In this document: positions 27,901-37,200 of the stretch, piece by piece | Layout of the letters: each line of letters starts with the position of its first letter | Numbering within the stretch: the stretch's first letter is position 1 | Made by a program: the position numbers and the translations under genes | Assembly: GCF_047495875.1 (NCBI RefSeq) | Contig: NC_092460.1 | Location: forward strand, 9,538,520-9,602,519 | DNA length: 64,000 nucleotides | Source of the DNA: Pithys albifrons albifrons | Lineage: Eukaryota > Chordata > Aves > Passeriformes > Thamnophilidae | Direction of reading: 5' to 3' | The notes under the pieces: model-generated | The model's input: only the letters and a program-made list of their open reading frames with translations | What the model was told of the DNA's origin: nothing | The model's database searches: none

Positions 27901-30900
27901 GACAATTGAGTTGAGACAATTACAGTCTAGCATTGCAAAGAAAGCTGCCAAGCTTTGGAAAAATTCATCCCCTTTCGACAAAGCTATGGATGTTGAAGTT
28001 GCCTGTACAGCTCTGGCCAATCTCCCCAGCCTCTGGCACAAGTTCATATGCATTATGTTTTTGTGCCAGCTGTTGGAACAGCCATGGCCAGACATAAGTT
28101 GAATCAACCCCAAATCAAGTTTAATTTACTCCTTAGATCTGCACTGCTCCCTTCCATTCTTCTTGCCTTTCAGTGAAGTAGGTTGGTCAAAAAGGATGGA
28201 TCTGGTTCCATCAAAATGAGATGATTCACTGAGATCCCTCGAATTCTGTTCTCAAGTGTTAACTTGCAGTTATTTAGTCTAGTCAATGATTACATGGAAG
28301 CCTTAATGTGTTACAGGTCTTGACTGCTGAAGAGGAGAGATGAGAACTTAAGGAAACATCAACTGTGCACAGTGTGCAGGGATTAGTTTCATATGTGAAA
28401 AGAATTGCAAGACGTGGCCACCTGCAAAAGGAATGTCAACTTTGTGACTGACGTGTCCTTCCAGGGCAATCCTTCTCTGATGAATAGTATAATATGAGTG
28501 ACTTTGTCACTGAACTTCAGTTTGCAATAAAACTCAGTGACAACAATAACAATAAAAACAATTGTTCTGTTTTCCTTTCTCTGAACTATAACAATCAAAG
28601 ACAGTGTTTCATAAAGTGGTGTGTGTGAAATGAACATTGAACTTCACATGAGTGTATAATAATGTGAAAATCATTTTTAAAAGCCATCACAGTAGTGTCC
28701 AGGAGAGACAAAAATTGTCCATTAAGTTAGGTGAAGAATAGGTGAAGAAGGTACTTTCTTCTCCATGATAAAGATTCCATCTTTACCATTTCTTTCTTTC
28801 TTTATAAAATAGATACGTGACAGCTGTAATGAGAGGAGCCCTCTACGTAGTCTTGCCAGTAGCTAGAATAATGTTATGCTCAATAACAAGTTTTTATTTA
28901 TAACATAAATTTTATAAAAATATGACATTTTTATAAAGAGTTATTCATAATGTAGTTGCCTAAAAATGTTTTTTCCCATATCAGCAATAACATCTTGACT
29001 CAATGCAATGTTTCCTCTTTAGAAAACTGTTAGTGGTATCCATTTCATGTCTAAGCTCAGCTCTAACTCACCAACCATCCAGACAGGGAATGATGTACCA
29101 TTCCTGTGTCACCTGCATGATTACAGGGGCTCCAAGCACTGCCAAGTCAGTGGTAACCAAACCAAACCCATCTCTTGGGATTGTCATTGAGCCTTTTTCC
29201 TTAAAGGGGTAAGGATTTCTAATCAAGTTGACCCCCATAGTTTCTCATCAAACATAATGATGTTCATTCCATGTCTTTATTCCTCAGAGAAGACTCTCCT
29301 GAGTCCTGAGGCTTTCTAAGTACAGCTCTGTGGATTATGGATCACACCTCATGTACACCCTCTGCTGAGAGTGCCATTCCAGCTGAAATGTGCAAAGCAA
29401 ACCTGACTTAAACCACAGATTTTAGTGTGAACAGAACAGATGAAAAGGCTGAGAAGGGAAGGAAGCCTTAATGTTTAACAATTGTATTAAATGTAAAGTT
29501 TATTTTTATAATAATAAAATCTAGCTTGATTTTGTTTCAGCACACTTGACAACCTTTAAATTTTTTGACAATCCTATGAATTTTTTTTCTTAATAATCAA
29601 AAGAATTACAATAAATAGGAATAAAAACTGTACTTCTATGAATGATATTTTGATTTGTATTTTTCAGAGACTGGTTGAATGTATTCAGTCCCCCCATCAT
29701 TCCTGGAAGCCAACAACTGGAAGAGCACACTAAATCTCCAACAAAACAGAGTATTCAAGGTAAGAATTTATGAAGATAATGAAAGAACCTGGCTAGAAAA
29801 ACATTTCTAAATGGGTTTTTTGCAGTGCTGGTGCTGCCTTTTCATAGATTTCTATACCACTACTTTTTGGTTTCAAGTTCTCTTATTTATTATTCTCAGA
29901 TCAAGGTAGCAGAATTTTCCATGCAGTATTATTTGCCTTTGCTAGAATAACATGCACTTGCAGTTTCCTAATGTTCTGGCACTATACAGATTAACTCATA
30001 AAAAATACATCTTATTTGTTTAAAATAAGGAATTTATGCTAATAGGGATGGCAGACCTACATAAGAAAGAACACAAAGACTAAACATTCTTATTCAGAGG
30101 CACAATTATACTTGCATGAGACACTTCTCTTATGAAGAAAAATTTCAGATTTACCCTTAAATGAAATCTTAACCTGATTTCCCGAGGACTGTTGTCACCA
30201 GTGTTACAGGCTTCTGGTTGTTAATGGTGTTTGCTTAGAGAATAGCAAAGAATTTAATTGAAGCTGGAAAGTCAACAATAGAATAAAGAAAATACCTTAT
30301 TTTCTTCAAATGCCCTTTTTTCTTATCAGTTACCTTAGGAAACAGGATAAAGGCATCACCAGAGTCACCATAGAATGGTTTGGGCTTAAAGGAACCTTGA
30401 AGATCATCCATTTCCAACCCCCTTCTTACTACAGACAGGGGCACCTTCTACTAGACCAGGCTGCTCAAAGCCCGTCCCACCTGGCCTTGGACACTTCCAG
30501 GGTAGACATCTACATTTTTCTTCAAGTCTCAGGAATTCATTGTGAACTCTCATAAATCTGACCCGTATATTTCAGCTGCCAGAGGGGTAAAGATGTCTCA
30601 GTGATTTACTGTCCAAAATAAATTATGCCCCTCAATTTGGCAATATTTTCATAGACTTATATTTGTAATTGTTTATGACAGCAGAATAGAATTTTGCTGT
30701 CAGGAAGGGACCTTGTTTTGAAGAATCAAGTAACACCTTGTGTTAAGGGTCCTGAATAAGCCAAAGAGAATTGGGCAGTAATCCTTGAATTAAAGGCATG
30801 TGGGATAAAAATTTGTGATAGGTTCCAGAGAACTTTTTTATGTTAGTATTATGAAATCCAGGGCTTGCTGCAGTAAAGTTATAATTTTTGTAAATTGTAT

Positions 30901-33629
30901 TATCTTTAAAAAGCTTTTAAAAAGAAGTATGTTTGGGAATTTGTATTTCTTCTGTTATTCACACTAGAATTTCCAAACTCTGTTATGAATTGTTCCTAAA
31001 CTTATTTTCCTTTAAGCATAAATATTTTACCTCATGTGCCTGTGACTGTACATTTGGAGAACAGAAAATGTCTATATAATGGAGCTTTTTGCTTACGCTT
31101 TTTATTTTTGTGCCTTTTTTCAGGCAAATTCCAACTTATGTGTAGGTATGATATTTGTAATTTGATAACTTTTCTATCTCATAATAATATAACAATGCAG
31201 TTATTTGTACAATCATTTAAGAGTTCAGAAGCCACATGTCTGCTCTATTCTTTGTTATCTGGGTTTAGACATTTTGATCCAGTCTTTCTCCAGAAAAACA
31301 ACACCTCCCCTGATTTTAGTGGGGCAGTGTTTCATTTCATATGACAGGTATTCATATTCACAGGTACAAACTACCTTCAGTCTTCTGTCAGCTCAGAATA
31401 AAAAAATACTCATCCCTCTATAATGTATATCACAGATCCAAGTTTTCATTTAAAGTCAGGTTATTTTCTCACCTGAAATACCATTTAATTTTTAGTGATT
31501 TAAGAACAAAAGCTTTGATTTTGCTTTCACCATGATATGCAAATTAAGCTGCAAAGAGGGTTTTTTTCATGCAATTCCAAGCAGCTTCAACCCCAGAAGT
31601 GTGAGTGGTGGCAGCATAAACTGCTATGGAAATTTTCTTTGAAGATGACCTGTTTATCAGTTACTGTGGTCATTCCTACATATGGTCAGGCTGCACATGA
31701 TGTACCACTTGAAACCAGAAAGATGCTTTCTAACACAACTATTACACTTTATTTGAGTTTTTTAGAAGACTATCATTTAATTTCAATAGTACTTCTGTTT
31801 AGGAAGAAGGGGGAGAGAAGTGAGGTTTTCATATTTCAAAACTGAAAACTCCAAGCTGCCATTGGAAATTTGTTGCAACACCTAGAAATGCCTTGAAATA
31901 CATGCCAGGGTCTTGTGAGATGCTAAAAGAAAGGAGCCTAACTTTAAAAACAAGATACATCTAGAAAAATAAGTTCTCTTCTTGGTCACTTGAAAACAGA
32001 TACAGGGAATTATTGCTATAAAGGTATAAATCCAGCTAGTCCTGGATGCAATGTAATTGTGATTCGGTATGAATTCAAGGCACACAGGGAAAGAGGTATT
32101 CCCCTGGTGAGTCTGAACAATTTCTGATTCCTAACTCAAACCAGGGAGTGTATTGAGGGGCCAGTTCCAAGGTAAAGAGTGGAGATTTAAACTTAGCGAT
32201 TAAAATAGAATCATTTTGAAGAGAAGCATAAGCAGTGAAAAGCAAAATAATAAAAGGAAGAATGCAGTGAAAACAACAACATGGCTTCAGGTGAAATTGT
32301 AAGGCTGTGTGAGGGAGTGAGGCATGAAAACCATTTCCTTGTGTACTGTGATATGAAGCAGAGAAAAAAGCATTCAGTTCTTTGCCTTCTTTCAGCACTG
32401 CATAACTTTTCCCAGGAGCTCTCCAAACACAGTCTCTCAGTTAACCTCATTTAGCTTCCCAGGCCTGATGAAGCACCCACAGCAGGGAGGGCATCAGTTT
32501 GGCTTTACCTTTTTACCTTTGCTTACAGTACAGGACAGTTTCTTTCTGATGGTATTTGTTAGCGCTACTGAGGAAACAAAAATGAAATCTCTTCTGAAAC
32601 GATAAAGCTCACACTTCACTATGCATCAAATGCACCAACCTACTTTCTGGTCTCCAGATAATGTAACCTATATATTGCTGTGTGATCCTGGCTGTAAATA
32701 GACCCTGAGCGTCCCAAAACTGCTGCTGTTCCCATTACAGGCCATTACTTATTATGAAGTGTTGGGGCATATAAAGCATCAGTCGCTGTTAGCAGCCTGA
32801 GAATGGCATGAACATTTATGGTGAAATTCAAGATACACATTGCATTCACCTGTGAATTATTTCCTATCAAAAAGCTATAGATCATATAATTTAGATTTAG
32901 CTTATAAGAAAGACAGACAGGCTCAGAAAAGAAACTACAATATATAAAACATCTGTAATAAAAGTCTGTATGGCTTTATCAGTGTATTTTAGGCTAAGGA
33001 TTCAATTCTGTTACCTGAAAACATTCTTGAATTTTATGTAACTTTAGAAAACCTACATTTAAAATTTTTATTGTCTGGAAGAATCTTATTTCCTCTCTGA
33101 TACTGAAAGCTCTTTTGTACAGATTTACCTATACTGGGTATTTAGGTGACATATGGGATACCAGACCTCCAATTTCTTTCATTCTTACAGACCTTAAGTA
33201 TGCACTGACTGTCTTTGTTCAAGCTAAAAAATTATTAAGAAAGTTATTGAGAAAAATACCACTTAGAAGTACCTTGATCCACTATTAGTAAAGGTCCTTC
33301 TGGTGAACTGCTCCATTGGACTTTGAAAAGTCCAGCCATTAAGCAAACTCCGACTGACATCATTTCACCTCAGCTAAATACAAGTCTTCAGAAATATAAT
33401 AAAAATGTGAATTGCTGTTATCTTGAAGGTAACAATTCAGAAGTCAGAAGATTATACACTTAAAAGGAAAAATCTCTCACATCTGACAGAATTTGTCAAT
33501 TTCCATGTTATTGTCCGAGGGAATAAGAGTGATTTATTCTTACTTTTTCCACTTCATGCAGGTGAAGATGACTTCAATGCTGAAGAAGATGAGGAAGTTT
33601 TGACTCTTTTGCCTGAACTGCTACTTTGA
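3375..33629 (+). CDS. CFAP20DC: CFAP20DC (CFAP20 domain-containing protein), last five coding exons, partial gene
   Basis: Five exons (3375-3788, 9609-9815, 15932-15993, 29668-29759, 33562-33629) join in one frame with GT/AG borders and phases 0-0, 0-0, 0-2, 2-1, 1-stop, giving 280 residues. Identification rests on motifs I recognise from human C3orf67, such as [20 protein letters not shown] and the acidic [10 protein letters not shown], and on position directly upstream of FAM3D in the same direction, as in human 3p14.2. Full-length CFAP20DC has an N-terminal CFAP20 domain, related to a ciliary axoneme inner-junction protein, which lies outside the window; its own function is poorly known. 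The visible part is hydrophilic, rich in serine, with acidic runs and no membrane segment, so it is probably disordered. The C-terminus appears frameshifted relative to the family. Confidence 0.85.
3789..9608 (+). other. CFAP20DC: CFAP20DC intron, 5.8 kb
   Basis: AT-rich intron running from donor GTAAGT to acceptor tttatttcatag. It has several A or T homopolymers and open frames no longer than 105 codons, on either strand, without splice signals or family resemblance. I saw no recognisable mobile element or RNA gene. Confidence 0.65.
9609..9815 (+). CDS. CFAP20DC: CFAP20DC coding exon, 69 codons
   Basis: The acceptor AG is at 9607-9608 and the donor GTAAGT at 9816-9821. The 207-bp exon is phase 0 at both ends. 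It reads [20 protein letters not shown] and then a basic-acidic segment ([11 protein letters not shown]), ending with [15 protein letters not shown]. Repeated serine and aspartate clusters suggest a disordered, possibly phosphorylated linker; that is inference. This is among the best-matching exons to the CFAP20DC family as I recall it. Confidence 0.88.
12131..12735 (-). mobile_element. CR1 LINE fragment, 3' part, minus strand
   Basis: The + strand shows the reverse complement of a CR1 3' end: a terminal tcataca/atggaatag repeat remnant at 12,136-12,152, then ttggaagggacc, the block ccatgggcaaggacacctt, and the tail of the reverse-transcriptase reading frame further right. On the minus strand the frame reads [26 protein letters not shown] and FSLEKRRL, the usual C-terminal motifs of CR1 ORF2, followed in another frame by [19 protein letters not shown] and [14 protein letters not shown]. 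The ORF is broken by frameshifts, so this is a dead, 5'-truncated copy of about 600 bp. The short tandem repeat end instead of poly(A) is typical of CR1. Confidence 0.93.
12930..12987. repeat. (TA)n microsatellite, about 29 units
   Basis: Uninterrupted alternating TA of 58 bp, followed to about 13,061 by degenerate AT-rich sequence with shorter TATA blocks. This is likely to be length-polymorphic. It lies about 200 bp past the 5' end of the CR1 fragment. Confidence 0.97.
15932..15993 (+). CDS. CFAP20DC: CFAP20DC coding exon, 62 bp
   Basis: The acceptor gttttccatag ends at 15931 and the donor GTAAGA starts at 15994. It begins between codons and ends with two bases (CG) that complete an arginine codon with the next exon. 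The peptide is [20 protein letters not shown]. The exon is short, and confidence comes from the phase match on both sides. Confidence 0.82.
15994..29667 (+). other. CFAP20DC: CFAP20DC intron, 13.7 kb, with a 5S rRNA-derived element
   Basis: The longest intron in view. It holds the 5S-derived element at 25.98-26.30 kb, a C9 run joined to an A12 run at about 19.46-19.48 kb, and a poly(T) tract near 19.94 kb. Two stretches have open frames of somewhat protein-like composition (18.24-18.64 kb and 27.85-28.11 kb), but they show no splice fit with the gene and no family I recognise. The remainder is AT-rich and unremarkable. Confidence 0.6.
25978..26303 (+). mobile_element. 5S rRNA-derived element with a tRNA-like B box and CATA tail (SINE3-like or 5S pseudogene)
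   Basis: About 125 bp match vertebrate 5S rRNA, most clearly from 26,011 to 26,100. The 5S promoter A box (aagctcagcagggtc, 26,031-26,045) and C box (acttggatgggagacctcctg less its last base, 26,060-26,079) each differ by about one base from the standard sequence. The first 25-30 nt are diverged. The 5S 3' end (gctgtagg) runs directly into ggttctagtcc (26,100-26,110), which differs by two bases from a tRNA B box. About 170 bp of unfamiliar sequence follow, then a short CATA repeat at 26,286-26,303. The 5S-B box-body-short repeat order resembles SINE3/AmnSINE-type elements. No target duplication was seen, and a plain 5S pseudogene with chance flanks is the alternative. A functional 5S gene is unlikely because no T-run terminator follows gctgtagg and the 5' end is damaged. 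Confidence 0.75.
29668..29759 (+). CDS. CFAP20DC: CFAP20DC coding exon, 92 bp
   Basis: The acceptor tgtatttttcag ends at 29667 and the donor GTAAGA starts at 29760. The first A completes the arginine codon carried from 15,993. The peptide then reads [19 protein letters not shown], continues [11 protein letters not shown], and a final G passes to the last exon. DWLN.FSPPI is a motif I associate with CFAP20DC. Confidence 0.88.
29760..33561 (+). other. CFAP20DC: CFAP20DC last coding intron, 3.8 kb, with a CR1 fragment
   Basis: AT-rich intron from donor GTAAGA to the acceptor acttcatgcag. It contains one short CR1 piece (listed separately) and no supported gene. Confidence 0.65.
30366..30512 (-). 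mobile_element. Short CR1 LINE fragment, minus strand
   Basis: Reads catagaatggtttgggctta, then aaggaacc, gatcatccatttccaaccc, the block ctagaccaggctgctcaaag and ggccttggacacttccaggg. These are the reverse-complemented 3' UTR blocks common to avian CR1. Only about 150 bp remain, and the tail of the reverse-transcriptase frame is absent. Confidence 0.92.
33562..33629 (+). CDS. CFAP20DC: CFAP20DC last coding exon as it reads, stop at 33627-33629
   Basis: The acceptor AG is at 33560-33561. GT completes a glycine codon with the preceding G. The peptide is acidic, [17 protein letters not shown], then PELLL and TGA. The second frame of the same exon reads [17 protein letters not shown] from 33,610, a motif that in other CFAP20DC proteins follows LTLLYDP without a break. 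The stop used here therefore appears to result from a small deletion near 33,609, discussed as a finding. Confidence 0.85.
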
Positions 33630-33994
33630 TCCAAATTCTGGGAAATACTATGAATTGGCACAGTCAGAAAACAAGAGGATCTCATTTTGTATTCAGAGTA
33701 TCTTTTAACTTATTGCAAAATGTGACCAAGAATAATTTATTATGTAACTTAAAACTTAAGTTAAACAATAGTTTTGCAACTAAATTAATATATTTTGTAA
33801 ACAGTGTCTTATTTCTACAGTTTTGTATTAAGTTGTAATGCAGTGGAAAATCACATAACATAAAAGTTCCTTGTGTCCAGGACAGTTATTTGTTAGTCTA
33901 ATTTATTTCCAATTTTCACAGCTTCCATATGAAAAAAAATGAAGCTGAGTCAAGAAGGTTGGTGGTGTTTGTCTGTAAATTATGGTTTTACTCA

Positions 33995-34000
33995 AATAAA
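33995..34000 (+). terminator. CFAP20DC: Polyadenylation signal AATAAA (proximal)
   Basis: Canonical AATAAA about 365 bp after the stop, followed within 20-45 bp by ttgcttactgtgtatttt and a short GT stretch. Confidence 0.6.
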
Positions 34001-34261
34001 AAATAATTCATTACTTGCTTACTGTGTATTTTAATAGGTGTGAGCTATCTTGTTCTGCAAGATATAGTGTGTTGTTCAAAGGCCTCCATTTCATAAGCTC
34101 ACTGTCTCCTTTTAGTCATCAGAGAAAGCACCATTTTCCTAATCTTTGAGAAATTCTCTGCTGTTGCATTTTACAGCAATGAGGTGATGTGAGAGTGTGG
34201 GGTGGTGCAGTGTGTACAGTGTTAAACACTTTGGGGTCTGTGTCCACATGAAAATGAAATC

Positions 34262-34267
34262 AATAAA
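34262..34267 (+). terminator. CFAP20DC: Polyadenylation signal AATAAA (distal, stronger)
   Basis: Canonical AATAAA followed at once by ctgtgtgtggttttttt, a textbook GU/U-rich downstream element. It is better placed than the proximal signal, so it may be the main 3' end. Confidence 0.7.
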
Positions 34268-34290
34268 ATACTGTGTGTGGTTTTTTTATT

Positions 34291-37200
34291 CATTCACATA
34301 TTTATTACTGTGCATATGTATTGTGTACTGTACTTTGCTCTAAAATCCAGTTAACCTGACCCTGATATCTCTGCACTGCCACAGCTGGTACTTGTTTCCA
34401 AGCAGTGCCCAACATTTCCAGCCCCAGAGCAAGTGCAGTGCTTTTGCCTAAAGGGTAAATAAATAATTACAAAATCAGCTGCCAGGTATTGAAGAAAATG
34501 TGTCAGGCAGGGATTGCCCATGAAACAAGTCCAAGGAGTTGTGTTATAATGGAGTTGATTCAGTAGAACAGTTTTGGAGTCCACCATTTCAGTACGTAAC
34601 ACTTTTTTGGAGACAGTTGAAGAGAATGTGAAAATCACATGGCAAAAGTGATCTATAGGCATGACTGGAGATTCTTGTTTCAAGTTTCTACTTGATTAGG
34701 TCCAGTGCTATTCTACTGTAATTATTTGCAAGTTGACTACTCAGTGAATTTTTAAGAATAATGTATTTGAATGTCATAAAGTGAGCTTAGTAAGCTCACT
34801 AGCAAGTGATTTAAAATTGTATGTCTGTAAATTATATGTAATTATGGATCCAAGTTAATGAATATCCTAGAATCAATTGGAAATGCAGTTGCTAATAGTG
34901 ACTTGGCATAAGATCAGACTGTGTATTTGGCTCTGTGGCAGGTACAAACATATCATCACAAATTGATTCAAGTAAGAGTAGCACTGAAATCCACAGGAAG
35001 ACAGATACTGCACTGAGATAATTTACTTACCCTGCCTTAGCCAGAAAGATTTGTACCTGTTCTTGCTAATACCATAATCAGTTTAAAAGTTCAATGAAAT
35101 CATAATTTTGACCTTCAAAAATCAGATGTGGCTTCTACATGCTTGTGCATATCTAACCACTTTCTTTTTAGCATCATTTAGTGATCAGCACCACAATTCC
35201 TCTGTGGCAAGGGCTACATGTTGTTACTTTTCTTTCCATACCTGCATGTCTCACAGGGGTGGTTGGATGTCTTAGGCCACCACTGTGAGTACAGACTGGG
35301 TCACTGCTGCTACGGAGCTGCTCACTTGGAAGGGAAGGAAATGGATGGATTGTCTGCCAGTGCCAGTGCCTGTCTGGGTAGCTATGCTTGTCCTGGCTTC
35401 ACAGCAAGCAGTCACATACAGAAGTTTACCAGTGAGCATCCAAAGCTTGGGCAAAAGGAAGTCCTTGTAAATGCCACACTCTTATCCCCACCTTTAATGA
35501 GATAAGGAGTCACGTAGGTAGCAACAGTAAGTTCAGGGTGAGTCTGTTGTTCCAAACAAGTTCATAGCCAAGTCCAGATACACTCTGTTTTCTTGCCATT
35601 AGCACAGTATTTTATAGGTAAGCAGGTAGTATCCTTTTCCAAATCAGCAGTTTGGGATCCTTGCCCTTTGTGTTCTAGTGAGCAGCTTTATGTCTTCAGC
35701 GTCTGTGGGGATTGATTGCCTTGATGCTGTGAACGACACCTGTGAGTTGAGCAGCACAAAGGGCTCAAAAGGGCTCTGAGTTTTCCTCACAATGTTTTTC
35801 TTAATCATCATCCTGTGAACCCAGAACTAAAGCACTGCTGACACACAGTGGGCTTTTTGCTGAGCCAATTTGTCAAAGCCAGCAGTTAGGGCAAGTGATG
35901 AGGAACACAGAGATTTGCTCCTACCAGTCATGTGCAATGTTTGAGCCATGAGAATCACACAGTTCTCACTAGAGTGTGCTTTCCAACAGGTAAAAAGACA
36001 AGACCTGTGTCTGGGCAGAAAGTGTCAGGTTACTAAAACTGCAGGGATTTATTTCTACAGATCCAGGATCATTTATGATTTTTGGGAACAGAAATTTTGA
36101 AACACAGTAAATTTTAGTGAGGCTTCACTAATGTTTCTTGGATCTGCATTGAAAATAGAGAAATTGAAGTTAGCTTGATAGAGTTGGTGGAGTCAGCAGA
36201 TCACAAAGTCAATCAATGGGTCTCTCAGGCCTTTCTGTGTTCCTTACACATGGGAGGTGTGACAGACATCTCTCCTTTGTTTCTACTTGTTAAAAAGCAC
36301 AGTCAGCCAGTTTTCAGACAGTTCAGAAGGAAGGCATTTTTATAACACTTTTTACTGGTTTGAACCACAACTCAGAGCAGTGGGTTTCTATGTTGCTTGA
36401 ATGATTCTCCCCATTTCTCATTCTTTTTCCCTTAGGTCCATCTACCCAGGTTTTCTCTGAAGTCCAACCAAATAACCGGGTTTCAGCCTTCAGGTCTCTG
36501 TGGACACTTGCAGCACTGAGGAGCAGGTCACTGACAACCTGGTACCTGTGAGTACCCTGTGGACTCCTCCAAGCAGCTGCCAAGACTTTAATCTTGCAGT
36601 ACCAAGTGTTGTCTCTATGTCTTAGCCTCATTATACCAAAGAACACACTCTGTCCTAAGGAGCTTACAGTATGAAATCAATATTGATTTTTCTCCTCTGC
36701 TGCCGTGGTTACTAGGTGAGAAAATATGAAAAGTCATGCCTTATTATTCACATATTCTTCAGTCATAAAGTGTTCTCTTCAGCGACACATCCCCTAAACA
36801 CTGAGTCAAATGGCAACGATGCACAGCCTGAAAAATCCATGAAGATTATTTGGCATAATGAATTTCATATTCAACTTATTTTTCCATGGTATTTCTTCAT
36901 TTCAGAAAAGGGTTTATTTTTTTAAGAAATGAAAAGACAATCCAATCTGTCTTTTCTATGTGGTATTGCTGATAATCACCACTTTTCTCATGGTTACTAT
37001 AGTAACTTGGCATCCTTATCTGCCACCTTTTTTGGCACCTTGAAAAAAACTATTTAAATGGAGTTTCCTGATAAAGTGAAAGCTTGGCTTCATAATACCC
37101 ATGGGAATACGTAAATGTAACAACAATATTTGTAATTTTTTCTTCTTTGGTGTTTAACTTGCTCATTAGCATCTGTACAGGCATTTTTAACTGTGATGCT

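Larger units (their letters stand above)
33630..34290 (+). other. CFAP20DC: CFAP20DC 3' untranslated region
   Basis: Sequence from the stop codon to just past the second polyadenylation signal. The first part, to about 33,710, still looks like former coding sequence in the shifted frame ([14 protein letters not shown] and on to TAA). The right limit is set by the downstream GT-rich element and is approximate. Confidence 0.6.

Noticed and set aside
36323..36646. 107-codon minus-strand frame as a small gene
   Set aside because: There is no promoter, splice or family signal, and composition resembles its flanks.
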